DNA from: Streptococcaceae bacterium
Lineage (GTDB): Bacteria > Bacillota > Bacilli > Lactobacillales > Streptococcaceae
NCBI GenBank assembly: GCA_902363395.1
Contig: CABIZZ010000001.1
Span: forward strand, 496,001-560,000
Direction of reading: 5' to 3'
Length of the DNA stretch: 64,000 bases
Both the position numbers and the translations under genes were made by a program. The number at the start of each line of letters is the position of its first letter. Position 1 is the stretch's first letter. Under the pieces are notes generated by a model. The model was not told the origin of the DNA. It saw only the letters and a list, made by a program, of their open reading frames with translations, and did not search any database. This document shows, one piece after another, positions 55,546 through 64,000 of this stretch.

Positions 55546-56046
55546 ATGAACATTCGTCAAGCAACTATGAATGATTTAGAAGCCATTGTTGCTATAGAAC
55601 TGGAAAATTTTAGTCCAGAAGAGGCAATAGATAAGACGGTGCTTGCAAAACATATTGAAACGTTTCATAATAGCTTTATAGTCGCTGAAAAGGATGGCCA
55701 AATTCTTGGCTATCTAGAAGGCCCAGTGACACAAACTAGATATGTCGAGGACCGCTCTTTTACAGCGGACGTAAAAGACGAGTCCCATCTACCAGGAGGT
55801 TATATTACCCTTACGAGTCTTTCGATTTCTCCGTCTGCACAGGGCTTAGGGGTCGGGAAAGCCCTGCTTGAAGCCATGAAAAATCTTGCTTTAGAGGAAG
55901 GTCGAGAAGGGATTAGTTTGACTTGTCATGATTACTTGATTGAGTATTATGAAAGGAACGGCTTTGTAAACGAAGGACGCTCGGCCTCTAACTATGCTGG
56001 GGAAGTCTGGTACGATTTAGTATGGGAGGTCCCATCAAGTAAGTGA
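55546..56046 (+). CDS. GNAT-family acetyltransferase
   Basis: N-acetyltransferase of 166 residues (MNIRQATMNDLEAIVAIEL). The acetyl-CoA loop SISPSAQGLGVGKALLEAM lies near residue 95, and the C-terminal YERNGFVNEGRSASNYAG is typical of the family that includes arylalkylamine and ribosomal-protein acetyltransferase-like enzymes. GAAAGGAAG precedes the start. Substrate unknown. A long hairpin terminator follows. Confidence 0.87.
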   Translation: MNIRQATMNDLEAIVAIELENFSPEEAIDKTVLAKHIETFHNSFIVAEKDGQILGYLEGPVTQTRYVEDRSFTADVKDESHLPGGYITLTSLSISPSAQGLGVGKALLEAMKNLALEEGREGISLTCHDYLIEYYERNGFVNEGRSASNYAGEVWYDLVWEVPSSK

Positions 56047-56093
56047 TCAATAGGATTTGAGGCCCTCAAGCCTCGTTCCTATTGCTTTTCTAT
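56047..56093 (+). terminator. Terminator between the GNAT gene and mltG
   Basis: CAATAGGA...GAGGC-CCTCAA-GCCTC...TCCTATTG, a two-part stem of 13 bp, followed by CTTTTCT. Confidence 0.75.
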
Positions 56094-56141
56094 CCCTTTT
56101 AAGATATAATATTAAGGATTATGACAAGGGGGGTCAAGTAT

Positions 56142-57719
56142 TTGACTGAAAACCAACAAGAGAATGAAAAATTATTAAGCTTCAAAGAGCGGATTCTCCG
56201 TGATCTTGAAGAAGCCAATAAACAGATTGTACAGGTTGAAAAAGAATATGACTTACCTGTTCAAGAAATTTCTATTCCAGAGAACAAAGAAGATGAGACG
56301 GAAGAATCGCTTTCTGACTCTGTGTCAGAAGAGTCCAAGGTACAGGAAACAGTAGAGATTCCAGAGGAAGTAGAAAAAGTAGAAGTACCAGAGGTTACAG
56401 AGGTTCCTGCAATTCAGGAAGTAGCCGAAGAGAACCAAGAAGAAGCGCCTCTACTAATCGAAGAGCCGACTCGAGAACCAGAGAGCTCAAGTCAGTCTGT
56501 AGCTGTTTCGAGAAAAGAAAAACCGGTATCTAGTGTTTCGCGCAAGGATCGGGACCAACGTGTTCAGAAAAAGAAAAAGCAGAACACCATTGCGAAACGA
56601 ATCGTCTTGACGGTTCTAGGAATTCTTTTTGTCTTAATGGTTGCAACTGGAATTTTTGCAGTGACCTATGTTCAATCTAACTTAAATGCTATGGATGCCA
56701 AGGCTACAGAGTTTGTAACTGTTGAAATTCCTGCTGGTTCTAGCAATCGTGAAATTGGGACTATTTTGGAGAAAAAAGGCTTGATTAAGAATGGCCAGTT
56801 CTTCAACTATTACACCAAGTTCAAGAATTATGGGAACTTCCAATCTGGTTATTTCAATCTTCAAAAGAGTATGGATCTCGATACCATTATTCAAAAATTG
56901 CAAGAGCAAGGAACTAAAACTCCGGAACCACCAGTCTTAGGAAAAATTACCATTCCTGAGGGCTACACGATTGATCAAATCGCGGAAGTGGTTTCTGTGG
57001 ATGCGAGCTCAAAATCTGGTGCCAAGACTCCATATACGCAAGAAGAATTCCTAAAAGTCATCCAAGATGATGCCTTTATTGAAAAGATGGTAGCCAAATA
57101 TCCTAAGTTATTAGCAACCTTGCCATCCAAGGAAAGTGGCGTACGCTACCGCTTGGAGGGATATCTCTTCCCAGCTACTTATGGCTATGGAAAAGATAGT
57201 AAAATGGAAGATCTTGTAGACCAGATGTTAGCTGCAATGGACCAAAATCTTTCAGCCTACTATGACACCATGGAAGCTAAAAATATTGATGTCAATGAGG
57301 TATTGACGCTGGCTTCTTTGATTGAAAAAGAAGGTGCTACTGATAAAGATCGCAAGGATATTGCAAGCGTCTTTTATAACCGTTTGAATCAAGATATGCC
57401 TCTTCAAAGTAATATTGCTATCTTGTACGCACAAGGCCAATTAGGCAAGAAGACGACTCTAAAAGAAGACGCAACCATTGACACTAATATCGATTCACCT
57501 TATAATATCTACAAGAATACTGGTTTGATGCCTGGTCCAGTAGATAGTCCAGGGGTATCTGCAATTGAAGCAGCCGTCAACCCAAGCAAGACAGACTACC
57601 TCTACTTTGTAGCAAATGTAGAGACTGGGGAAGTCTATTTTGCGAAAACTTATGAGGAACACACTAAAAACGTGGAAGAACACGTGAATAGCAAATTAAC
57701 AGAAAGCAGCTCAAACTAA
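56142..57719 (+). CDS. mltG: Endolytic murein transglycosylase MltG
   Basis: Membrane enzyme that cuts nascent glycan strands, essential in S. pneumoniae. A TTG start at 56142 (reading MTENQQENEKLLSFKER) is preferred because AAGGGGGG lies eight bases upstream; an ATG at 56121 has no ribosome site. Of 525 residues, about 1-150 are a long acidic Glu/Val-rich cytoplasmic region. One membrane helix lies at about 158-180, then a LysM-like and YceG domain with the catalytic Glu in ASLIEKEGATDKD. The long cytoplasmic part is typical of streptococcal MltG. Confidence 0.93.
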   Translation: MTENQQENEKLLSFKERILRDLEEANKQIVQVEKEYDLPVQEISIPENKEDETEESLSDSVSEESKVQETVEIPEEVEKVEVPEVTEVPAIQEVAEENQEEAPLLIEEPTREPESSSQSVAVSRKEKPVSSVSRKDRDQRVQKKKKQNTIAKRIVLTVLGILFVLMVATGIFAVTYVQSNLNAMDAKATEFVTVEIPAGSSNREIGTILEKKGLIKNGQFFNYYTKFKNYGNFQSGYFNLQKSMDLDTIIQKLQEQGTKTPEPPVLGKITIPEGYTIDQIAEVVSVDASSKSGAKTPYTQEEFLKVIQDDAFIEKMVAKYPKLLATLPSKESGVRYRLEGYLFPATYGYGKDSKMEDLVDQMLAAMDQNLSAYYDTMEAKNIDVNEVLTLASLIEKEGATDKDRKDIASVFYNRLNQDMPLQSNIAILYAQGQLGKKTTLKEDATIDTNIDSPYNIYKNTGLMPGPVDSPGVSAIEAAVNPSKTDYLYFVANVETGEVYFAKTYEEHTKNVEEHVNSKLTESSSN

Positions 57720-57721
57720 GG

Positions 57722-57752
57722 AGGATGTGGCATGCCACACCTTTTTAGTTCG
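57722..57752 (+). terminator. Terminator of mltG
   Basis: GGTGTGGCATGCCACACC-like palindrome (GATGTGGCATGCCACACC) with TTTTT immediately after the mltG stop. Confidence 0.75.
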
Positions 57753-57780
57753 AAAAAAATAATAGAAAAGAGAAAAAAAT

Positions 57781-58263
57781 ATGGCAGAAAAAACCTATCC
57801 AATGACCCTAGCTGAAAAGCAAAAATTAGAACTTGAATTAGAAGAGTTGAAATTAGTTCGTCGTCCAGAAGTTGTAGAGCGGATTAAAATTGCTCGTTCT
57901 TACGGAGACCTTTCAGAAAACAGTGAATACGAAGCCGCTAAAGACGAACAGGCTTTTGTTGAAGGACAAATCTCAAGCCTAGAAACAAAGATTCGTTATG
58001 CTGAAATTGTCGATAGTGATGCTGTCGCTGTTGACGAAGTAGCGATTGGAAAAACCGTTACTGTTCAAGAAATTGGCGAAGATGAAGAAGATGTTTACAT
58101 TATTGTTGGTTCAGCTGGAGCGGATGCTTTTGCTGGTAAGATCTCAAATGAAAGTCCAATCGGTCATGCCTTAATTGGTAAGAAAACAGGGGACACTGTG
58201 ACGATTGAAACTCCAGCAGGAAGCTACCAAGTGAAAATCTTGAATGTGGAAAAAACAGAATAA
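57781..58263 (+). CDS. greA: Transcription elongation factor GreA
   Basis: RNA polymerase cleavage factor of 160 residues. The N-terminal coiled coil carries the acidic tip [16 protein letters not shown] (about residues 41-56). The C-terminal FKBP-like domain includes [16 protein letters not shown]. It rescues backtracked polymerase. It follows mltG as in other streptococci but across a terminator, so it may have its own promoter in 57750-57775. Its own terminator (GAGAGTGAGTCACTCTC plus T-run) abuts repeat copy F. Confidence 0.96.
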   Translation: MAEKTYPMTLAEKQKLELELEELKLVRRPEVVERIKIARSYGDLSENSEYEAAKDEQAFVEGQISSLETKIRYAEIVDSDAVAVDEVAIGKTVTVQEIGEDEEDVYIIVGSAGADAFAGKISNESPIGHALIGKKTGDTVTIETPAGSYQVKILNVEKTE

Positions 58264-58266
58264 AAA

Positions 58267-58617
58267 ATGAGAGTGAGTCACTCTCATTTTTTTTGAAGAT
58301 AAAGTCTTCTGAAAAACTTTCCTTAGGTGAGTACAGACGTCAGCGAACTTAGAAGAAGTTCCATGACTTAGTTTTGAGACCTTCGCTCTTTAATTTCCAG
58401 GCTCAGGCTAAAACAGTTCCCCAAACTGTTTTACTCTCAAAACTCCCGAGTGCCTGAAACACAATAGTTTCAGGCACTTTTCTCACAGCGGAAAGTTTTT
58501 CATCTTCTTAAATAACTAAAAAATAAAAGTCATTTTTTGATAATCATCTAACTGTTTTATGTAAAACAATAGTTTGTATCTATTATTATATGAGAATGAA
58601 CCACACTCTTTTTTTTG
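58267..58617 (+). repeat. Structured dispersed repeat, copy F, with flanking hairpins
   Basis: Element about 58293-58584 (292 bp). It has TTGAAGATAAAGTC at the left, inner arms CTTTCCTTAGGTGAG and CTCACAGCGGAAAG and hairpin 1 GAACTTAGAAGAAGTTC. The hairpin 2 stem AGTTTTGAG/CTCAAAACT encloses a 60-base extra arm that contains AACAGTTCCCCAAACTGTT and is shared with copy D. Hairpin 3 is CCTGAAAC/GTTTCAGG. Flank hairpins: ATGAGAGTGAGTCACTCTCA (the greA terminator) and ATGAGAATGAACCACACTCT before the yidC end. Confidence 0.83.
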
Positions 58618-58663
58618 TAGTAATAGAAAAGGCCGAGATGATATCTCGGCCTTTTTACTAGTA

Positions 58664-59602
58664 TTAGTTACGATTGCGTTGTTTTCCAGCGTTTCGTTTT
58701 TTGTTTCCGTTAGTTGGAAGGGAACGATTAGTGTTGGTTGGATTGGTAGGTGTGATATCTTTTTTAACGCGACGTCCATTGGATGCTGGAGCTTTTGGAG
58801 GGTTGTTTTTATATTCCTCAGCAACTTGTTTCCGCAATCTTGGACGGATGAGGTAGTTGATGACAAATTGTTGAATAATCTGTACGAAACCACCGACTAC
58901 CCAGTAGAGAGTGACACCAGCTGGCGCCATCAAAGAGAAGACGGCAATCATAATTGGGCTTACGAGAGCTGTTTTCTTCATAGTTTCTCTTTGGTTTTCA
59001 TCTTCGATACCATGGAGAGAGAGCATACTTTGAATGTAGTAAAGAACAGCAACAACTAAGGTTAAAGCAAGACTTTTTGAACCGAGACCAATGCCAAGGA
59101 AAGAGTCCTTGCTAATACCTGGAGTGTATTGAGCTGCAAAATAAAGGGCAGAGAAGAAAGGCATTTGAATCAACAAAGGCAAACAGCCAATGCCGCCGAA
59201 TGGGCTGACACCATTTGCTTTTTGAGCATCCATTAATTCAGAGTTGGCCAATAATTTCTCTTCTTGAGTCTCCGCATTTTTGATGCGTTCTTGGATCGGC
59301 GCAAAGATCGGTTTGAGGTAGTTCATCTTTTCAGACTGGTAGGTTGCCTTCCAAGATTGATAAATACCTAGAGGGAAGATGATGACACGAACAATCACTG
59401 TTACGAGGATAATCCCTAGACCAAAGCCGAGGCCAAGATCTGTCGCAAAGAAATTGATGGCTTCCCCCATCGGTTTTCCAATGAGATTCCAGACGAAACC
59501 GGTTGGTTGTTTGGTTGTCTTGTCGATGCTGACACATCCTGTTAAGAGGAGGAGGGCAGACAAGCTGAAAGCAGCAAGTAGATAACGTTTATATTTTTTC
59601 AC
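58664..59602 (-). CDS. yidC: Membrane protein insertase YidC/OxaA (lipoprotein form)
   Basis: Insertase of 312 residues. The signal peptide with lipobox LLTGC (Cys about residue 23) is typical of Gram-positive YidC. About five membrane helices lie in residues 55-240. The conserved cytoplasmic hairpin is PIFAPIQERIKNAETQ, and the tail is basic and rich in Asn, Arg and Pro (GRRVKKDITPTNPTN), likely for ribosome contact. Streptococci have two YidC paralogues; the long basic tail suggests YidC2, but I am not sure. Confidence 0.93.
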   Translation of the reverse strand: MKKYKRYLLAAFSLSALLLLTGCVSIDKTTKQPTGFVWNLIGKPMGEAINFFATDLGLGFGLGIILVTVIVRVIIFPLGIYQSWKATYQSEKMNYLKPIFAPIQERIKNAETQEEKLLANSELMDAQKANGVSPFGGIGCLPLLIQMPFFSALYFAAQYTPGISKDSFLGIGLGSKSLALTLVVAVLYYIQSMLSLHGIEDENQRETMKKTALVSPIMIAVFSLMAPAGVTLYWVVGGFVQIIQQFVINYLIRPRLRKQVAEEYKNNPPKAPASNGRRVKKDITPTNPTNTNRSLPTNGNKKRNAGKQRNRN

Positions 59603-59680
59603 GAGTTATAATCCTTTAATTTTAAATAATACCTTTCTATTCTACTGTTTTTTTATCAAATTAACAATAGTTCTCTAGAC

Positions 59681-59959
59681 TTAATTTGAAATTTTAAAAT
59701 CTTTGTAAGATTCAAAATTAGCCAAATGGACGTCCAAATAAGAAACCTTTGAAAAAGGAGTAGGGCCTTTTCGTATTTCTTGGATAAATTTGGCCATGCG
59801 GGCATTGTCTTCGCAGGCGGCAAGGATAGTGACCGTTCCATCATCATTGTTCCAGACCCGACCTGTAATGCCTCCGATTTCTAGTGCTAAGCTATAAACT
59901 CCCCAACGGAAGCCAACACCTTGAACTCGACCTTGGGCCGTCATTTCAACTTTTTGCAT
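59681..59959 (-). CDS. acyP: Acylphosphatase
   Basis: Small enzyme of 92 residues that hydrolyses acyl phosphates. The signature GRVQGVGFRWGVYS holds the catalytic Arg, and the second motif is GRVWNNDDGTVTILA with the catalytic Asn. Start MQKVEMTAQ, with AGGAGAACA on the minus strand; an upstream extension overlaps the divergent methyltransferase and is rejected. It probably shares a transcript with yidC downstream. Confidence 0.93.
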   Translation of the reverse strand: MQKVEMTAQGRVQGVGFRWGVYSLALEIGGITGRVWNNDDGTVTILAACEDNARMAKFIQEIRKGPTPFSKVSYLDVHLANFESYKDFKISN

Positions 59960-60014
59960 GCTTGTTCTCCTTATGCTTGAATTCCTACTCAGGACGGAGA
60001 AGCTCCTCCTGTGA

Positions 60015-60026
60015 ATGTGGTATAAT
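60015..60026 (+). promoter_or_regulatory. Extended -10 promoter giving a probably leaderless methyltransferase mRNA
   Basis: TGTGGTATAAT (TATAAT at 60021-60026) fits the extended -10 pattern. The only good start codon, ATG 60033, is six bases after it, where transcription should begin. There is no ribosome-binding site between. Confidence 0.65.
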
Positions 60027-60032
60027 AGTCTT

Positions 60033-60779
60033 ATGAATATTATAACCTCTAAGTCCAATAATGGGATCAAAAAAGTTAAAAAACTTCATCAAAAAAAATA
60101 CCGAATTGACTCCTACCTGATCGAAGGTTGGCATCTTTATGAAGAAGCTATCAATCATCAGGCTCCGATTGAACAAGTCTTTGTTCTGGAAGAGTTTGTA
60201 GATAAGATCAAAAAAGATACGAAGGTGACCATCGTAAGTCCTGAGGTTTTAGCGGAAATTTCTGATTCCAAAAGCCCTCAAGGAATCGTGGCAGAAATTA
60301 AGATACAGCCAATCCAGCATCTTCAGCTGGCTCAAGGACGGTATTTATTGTTAGAGGATGTTCAAGATCCAGGAAATGTCGGAACCATGATTCGGACCGC
60401 TGACGCAGCAGGCTTTGACGGGGTGCTTCTAACCGATCAATCAGCAGATTTGTATAATATGAAAACCTTGCGCTCTATGCAGGGGAGTCATTTTCATCTT
60501 CCTGTTATCCGTCTGCCTAAAGAGCAACTCTTGACAGCCATTGAAGAAAGTCAGCTACCCATCTATGCGACCACCTTGTCTCAGGATTCTATTGACTATA
60601 AGCAAGTGGAGAAAGTCCCTGCTTTTGTACTGGTCATGGGGAATGAAGGACAAGGTATTAGTGACCAGATGGCTGAGAAGGCAGATCAGCTGGTTCATAT
60701 CACCATGCCAGGTCAGGCAGAGAGTCTGAATGTCGCTGTTGCTGCAGGGATTTTGATCTTTTCTATGATTGAAGAATAG
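60033..60779 (+). CDS. TrmH/SpoU-family RNA 2'-O-methyltransferase
   Basis: SPOUT-fold methyltransferase of 248 residues acting on tRNA or 23S rRNA. The N-terminal substrate-binding domain (MNIITSKSNNGIKKVKKL) is followed by the knot domain: LEDVQDPGNVGTMIRTADAAG (given in two parts: motif 1 PGNVGTMIR), motif 2 VMGNEGQGIS and motif 3 ITMPGQAESLNVAVAAGI. The start at ATG 60033 directly follows a -10 box, so the mRNA may be leaderless. Divergent from acyP. Confidence 0.9.
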   Translation: MNIITSKSNNGIKKVKKLHQKKYRIDSYLIEGWHLYEEAINHQAPIEQVFVLEEFVDKIKKDTKVTIVSPEVLAEISDSKSPQGIVAEIKIQPIQHLQLAQGRYLLLEDVQDPGNVGTMIRTADAAGFDGVLLTDQSADLYNMKTLRSMQGSHFHLPVIRLPKEQLLTAIEESQLPIYATTLSQDSIDYKQVEKVPAFVLVMGNEGQGISDQMAEKADQLVHITMPGQAESLNVAVAAGILIFSMIEE

Positions 60780-60809
60780 TGCGTTAGTCAGATAGAGGAG
60801 GTGAGACGC

Positions 60810-61298
60810 ATGTATCGACAAGATAAAGAATATATGGCTGAAGTCGGACATTTGATCCAGCATCCCAAACTTCAAAAATTAAAGGAAATTCCCCACCATA
60901 TTCATTCCAACCGTTTGGAGCATTCCATTCACGTTAGCTACACTAGCTACCGCATTTCTAAGAAGATGGGCTGGGATACCAAAAGTACAGCAAGGGGAGC
61001 TCTCTTACACGATCTTTTTTACTACGATTGGCGGCAGGTCAAATTTAACAAGAGCCATGCCTGGGTACATCCTCGGATAGCTGTCCGAAATGCCAAAAAG
61101 ATAACAAGCCTTAATAAAAAAGAAGAGGACATCATCCTCAAACATATGTGGGGATTGACGCTTGCTCCACCTCGCTACAAAGAATCTTTCCTCGTGACCA
61201 TGGTCGATAAATACTGGGCGATCAAAGAAGCATCAGAACCAATGAGAAAAAAGTGGTCAAAGAGGAGACTTTTCCATCGAAAAATGTTAAAATCATAA
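60810..61298 (+). CDS. HD-domain hydrolase
   Basis: Protein of 162 residues with an HD phosphohydrolase core. His in HSNRLEHSIHVSY, and His-Asp in GALLHDLFYYDW around residue 71, supply metal ligands. Such small HD proteins cleave phosphate esters of nucleotides or related compounds; the substrate is unknown. Start ATG 60810 is served by GGAGGTGAG. It follows the methyltransferase gene by 30 bases and is likely in one operon with it. Confidence 0.85.
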   Translation: MYRQDKEYMAEVGHLIQHPKLQKLKEIPHHIHSNRLEHSIHVSYTSYRISKKMGWDTKSTARGALLHDLFYYDWRQVKFNKSHAWVHPRIAVRNAKKITSLNKKEEDIILKHMWGLTLAPPRYKESFLVTMVDKYWAIKEASEPMRKKWSKRRLFHRKMLKS

Positions 61299-61324
61299 TA
61301 ATTTAAGTTTGAAAGGAATAATTG

Positions 61325-62014
61325 ATGATGAATCAACAAACCGTTATCCACGAACAAAGTGGTCTTAATAGCTTTTATAGCAAAATTTATTCTTTAGTCG
61401 GAGTTGGAGTTGGAGTTTCTGCTGTCGTCTCTGCTTTGATGATGACCATTTTCCAAGACACCTTCATGTATATTCTAACTCAGGCTCCGATGGTCTACTA
61501 TATTGCCATTGCCGTTGAACTGATTTTGGTCTTGGTCGCTTCGAGACAATCTGTGAAAAACAATCCCATGGCCTTGCCTCTCTTTTTAACTTATTCAGCT
61601 TTGAATGGCTTTACCTTGAGTTTTATCATTGCACGCTATGCTCAAGCAACAGTTTATAAAGCCTTCGTCGTTAGTGCCTTGATGTTCTTCATTATGTCAG
61701 CCATTGGTCGTGTGACCAAAAAAGACTTGTCTGGAATGGGACGAGCATTTATGGGAGCCTTGATTGGTATTATCATTGCTTCGATTGCGAACATTTTCTT
61801 ACAAAGCTCTGGTATGGATTATGTCCTTAGCATTCTTTGTGTCATCATCTTTGCAGGTTTGACTGCTTGGGATAATCAAAAGATTCGTTATGTCTATGAA
61901 CAATCCAATGGTCAGCCAACCAATGGATGGGTTGTTGCGTTGGCTTTGGAACTCTATCTTGATTTCATCAACTTGTTCATCAATATCTTACGTATTTTTG
62001 GACGCAACGATTAA
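61325..62014 (+). CDS. Bax inhibitor-1 (YccA/YbhL) family membrane protein
   Basis: Membrane protein of 229 residues with seven hydrophobic helices, the BI-1/TMBIM fold. The C-terminal family signature is [20 protein letters not shown]. Bacterial members such as BsYetJ are pH-sensitive calcium leak channels; the role here is unproven. GAAAGGA lies seven bases before ATG 61325; ATG 61328 is an alternative start. It ends in a hairpin terminator. Confidence 0.9.
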   Translation: MMNQQTVIHEQSGLNSFYSKIYSLVGVGVGVSAVVSALMMTIFQDTFMYILTQAPMVYYIAIAVELILVLVASRQSVKNNPMALPLFLTYSALNGFTLSFIIARYAQATVYKAFVVSALMFFIMSAIGRVTKKDLSGMGRAFMGALIGIIIASIANIFLQSSGMDYVLSILCVIIFAGLTAWDNQKIRYVYEQSNGQPTNGWVVALALELYLDFINLFINILRIFGRND

Positions 62015-62021
62015 TAGAAAG

Positions 62022-62045
62022 AGCCGGGGAACCGGCTTTTTTTGT
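62022..62045 (+). terminator. Terminator of the BI-1 gene
   Basis: AGCCGG-GGAA-CCGGCT followed by seven T. Confidence 0.88.
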
Positions 62046-62096
62046 TGGAAAACTTGTGATATACTAAAGAAAATTGATAGAAAAGAGAATCTTCAC

Positions 62097-63347
62097 ATGA
62101 AACGTCCATTTATTAGTAGAGAAAAATTAAAACAAATTACGGAAACCTATCCAACTCCCTTTCACCTATATGATGAAGCTGGGATCCGGCAGACAGCTCG
62201 TGCCCTCCATCAAGCCTTTTCTTGGAATCCAGGATTTAAAGAGTATTTCGCTATCAAAGCGACCCCTAATCCAGCTATCCTAAAAATCCTCAAAGAAGAA
62301 GGCTGTGGTGTGGACTGTGCCAGCTACGTGGAGCTGCTGATGGCACAAAAATTAGGGTTTACAGGCCAAGAAATTATGTTTTCTTCCAACAATACACCGG
62401 CTGAAGAGATGGTCTTTGCACGTCAACTAGGTGCGACTATCAACTTGGATGCTTACGAAGATGTAGCCTTCCTACAATCTGTTGCGACATTACCGGAGGT
62501 CATCTCTTGCCGCTATAATCCAGGAGGGGTGTTTGAACTGGGAACGGATATCATGGACCATCCTGAAGAGGCTAAGTTCGGTATGACCAAGGAGCAATTG
62601 ATCCAAGCATTTACGGAGTTGAAAGATTTAGGAGTCAAACGATTTGGGATCCATGCCCTCTTAGCTTCGAATACCGTCTCCAATGATTACTATCCAGAAT
62701 TGGCTAAACAATTATTCCAGTTGGCAGTAGAAGTGGTTGAAAAGACAGGGGTTACCTTGGACTTTGTCAACCTCTCTGGTGGGGTTGGAGTGAACTACAA
62801 ACCAGAAGACCAACCAAATGATATTGCTGTGATTGGGGAAGGTGTTCGTCGGGCTTACGAGGACATTTTAGTTCCAGCCGGCTTAGATCAAGTGAAAATC
62901 TATACAGAATTAGGCCGCTTTATGCTAGCACCACATGGCCTATTGGTCACCCATGTCACCCATAAGAAACAGACTTATCGGACCTATCTAGGAGTAGATG
63001 CTTCGGCTGTCAACCTCCTTCGTCCTGCTATGTACGGGGCCTACCACCATATTACCAATCTCGATCGTCCAGACGGAGAGACAGAAATAGTAGATATTGT
63101 TGGTAGTTTGTGTGAGAATAATGACAAGTTTGCCAAGAATCGGGAATTTCCTGTCTCTGAAATTGGGGATCTCTTGGTCATCCATGATACAGGAGCGCAT
63201 GGTTATTCCATGGGCTATCAGTACAATGCCAAGCTTCGCTCTGCCGAGATTTTATTAGAAGAATCAGGCCAAACTCGTCTCATTCGACGGGCCGAAAAAC
63301 CAGAGGATTACTTTGCAACATTGTATGGCTTTGACTTTGAAAAATAG
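62097..63347 (+). CDS. lysA: Diaminopimelate decarboxylase
   Basis: PLP enzyme of 416 residues making L-lysine from meso-diaminopimelate. The PLP lysine lies in [12 protein letters not shown] (about residue 47). Fold-III signatures HALLASNT (about residue 186) and [10 protein letters not shown] follow. The substrate-binding [16 protein letters not shown] carries the catalytic Cys from the partner subunit. The ATG at 62097 is the natural start; the upstream open frame runs through the BI-1 gene. A TGATATACT -10 lies at 62057-62065. It is monocistronic. Confidence 0.93.
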   Translation: MKRPFISREKLKQITETYPTPFHLYDEAGIRQTARALHQAFSWNPGFKEYFAIKATPNPAILKILKEEGCGVDCASYVELLMAQKLGFTGQEIMFSSNNTPAEEMVFARQLGATINLDAYEDVAFLQSVATLPEVISCRYNPGGVFELGTDIMDHPEEAKFGMTKEQLIQAFTELKDLGVKRFGIHALLASNTVSNDYYPELAKQLFQLAVEVVEKTGVTLDFVNLSGGVGVNYKPEDQPNDIAVIGEGVRRAYEDILVPAGLDQVKIYTELGRFMLAPHGLLVTHVTHKKQTYRTYLGVDASAVNLLRPAMYGAYHHITNLDRPDGETEIVDIVGSLCENNDKFAKNREFPVSEIGDLLVIHDTGAHGYSMGYQYNAKLRSAEILLEESGQTRLIRRAEKPEDYFATLYGFDFEK

Positions 63348-63353
63348 GGCCTT

Positions 63354-63364
63354 TTTGGTATAAT
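63354..63364 (+). promoter_or_regulatory. Extended -10 promoter of the UPF0154 gene
   Basis: TTTTGGTATAAT with TATAAT at 63359-63364, 40 bases before the start codon and right after lysA. Confidence 0.6.
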
Positions 63365-63403
63365 AGAAAATGTGTAAATATTGAATTTAGGAGAAAAACA
63401 CTT

Positions 63404-63646
63404 ATGTCTACATTTTTGACAATTTTATTGATTATCCTTGCTTTCTTTGGTGGAATGTTGGCCGGTATGTACCTACTTCGCAAGCAGTTTGAAAAAGAAT
63501 TTGCATCAAACCCACGTTTGAATGTTGAAGCGGTTCGTACATTATTGGGAGCTAGTGGTCAACGTCCAAGTGAAGCGAAGGTGCAACAAGTTTACCGTCA
63601 AATTCTGAACCAACAAAAAGCATCTTTGAATACGAAGAAGAAATAA
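63404..63646 (+). CDS. UPF0154/YneF family membrane protein
   Basis: Protein of 80 residues with one N-terminal membrane helix (about 4-24, rich in Leu, Ile and Gly) and a basic cytoplasmic part ([20 protein letters not shown]). It matches the short UPF0154 family of Firmicutes, of unknown function. TTTAGGAGAAA precedes the start. It lies before murI, as often in streptococci. Confidence 0.9.
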   Translation: MSTFLTILLIILAFFGGMLAGMYLLRKQFEKEFASNPRLNVEAVRTLLGASGQRPSEAKVQQVYRQILNQQKASLNTKKK

Positions 63647-63725
63647 AAGCAAAACAGATGACACAATAAAATAAGTAGGGGGACTTTAAGATTTTTCTTG
63701 GTCCCTTGTTTTGAAAGGAAGGCAG

Positions 63726-64000
63726 ATGGACAATCGACCAATTGGTTTTTTGGATTCGGGTGTCGGAGGGTTAACCGTTGTTCGCGAATTGATGCGGCAA
63801 CTCCCCCATGAAGAGGTGGTCTATATTGGTGATTCCGCTAGAGCACCTTATGGCCCGAGACCAGCAGATCAAATTCGTGACTATACTTGGGAGATGGTTC
63901 GTTTTCTCCTAACGAAAAATGTGAAGATGATTGTTTTGGCCTGTAATACGGCGACAGCTGTTGTATGGGAAGAGGTGAAAGAAGCCTTGGATATCCCAGT
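63726..64000 (+). CDS. murI: Glutamate racemase, 5' part (runs off the window)
   Basis: The first 91 codons are present. The start ATG 63726 follows GAAAGGAAGGC. The N-terminal catalytic region is [15 protein letters not shown] with the proton-transfer Asp, then [11 protein letters not shown], and the first catalytic Cys lies in VLACNTATA (about residue 73). The enzyme makes D-glutamate for peptidoglycan. The second Cys lies beyond the window. Confidence 0.95.
   Translation, partial: MDNRPIGFLDSGVGGLTVVRELMRQLPHEEVVYIGDSARAPYGPRPADQIRDYTWEMVRFLLTKNVKMIVLACNTATAVVWEEVKEALDIP

Noticed and set aside
61890..62096. N-terminal extension of lysA
   Set aside because: It reads through the end of the BI-1 gene and its terminator; ATG 62097 gives the normal family length.
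1..64000. tRNA or rRNA genes
   Set aside because: I saw no cloverleaf or rRNA-like sequence while reading, but a covariance-model scan was not possible.

Overview
The window is a Gram-positive chromosome segment, almost certainly an oral Streptococcus of the mitis/sanguinis/parasanguinis kind. The evidence is moderate-to-low GC, extended -10 promoters, and familiar streptococcal gene orders: gnd-ritR, nrdR-dnaB-dnaI, SNF2 helicase-hypothetical-murC-GNAT-GNAT-mltG-greA, yidC/acyP/trmH, and a UPF0397-type ECF system. Species is not determined; S. parasanguinis or a close relative is my guess.

Region 1 (1-5770): the 3' end of metN and metI (methionine import), an MptD-type ECF S component, a SAM hydrolase and a UPF0397 ECF S component. 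These are followed by a small XRE regulator with a membrane protein, then trhO. Region 2 (about 5956-23920) is a complete-length (about 18 kb) Tn916-family integrative conjugative element, with all its conjugation genes on the + strand followed by tet(M), regulation genes, xis and int. Two of its genes are broken: ardA (orf18) has an in-frame stop, and tet(M) has lost about 73 bp between two short direct repeats, shifting the frame.

Region 3 (24078-36600): a DUF4299 protein and a uracil permease with a PyrR-type leader. Next comes a likely operon of nucleoside phosphorylase, double ECF ATPase, EcfT and a short-chain dehydrogenase, then a PfkB kinase, rsmG, lemA-htpX and an MFS exporter with a small upstream ORF. 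The ECF ATPase and EcfT are probably the energising module for the S component stranded at 2935-3486. Together with SAM hydrolase and nucleoside phosphorylase they suggest a methionine/SAM/adenosine salvage theme. Region 4 (36788-49368): an Rgg-type regulator, a YceD protein, gnd, the atypical regulator ritR, a maltose/glucose PTS gene with two LacI-type operators, an EEP-family hydrolase, nrdR, dnaB, dnaI, a nitroreductase, der and a lipoprotein. Region 5 (49925-64000): SNF2 helicase, a conserved hypothetical, murC, two acetyltransferases, mltG, greA, yidC, acyP, a tRNA/rRNA methyltransferase with a leaderless-looking promoter, an HD protein, a BI-1 protein, lysA, a UPF0154 protein and the start of murI.

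The most interesting structure is a dispersed element of about 250-420 bp present six times (near 4382, 5773, 25002, 34693, 49551 and 58293). It has imperfect terminal inverted repeats, an inner pair of inverted repeats and three hairpins whose stems change in a compensatory way between copies. In five copies it sits between two related terminator hairpins that differ from locus to locus. Tn916 has inserted inside one copy. A second family, 175 bp long, has three near-identical copies (31260, 36610, 49371) and a diverged, rearranged copy near 26792.
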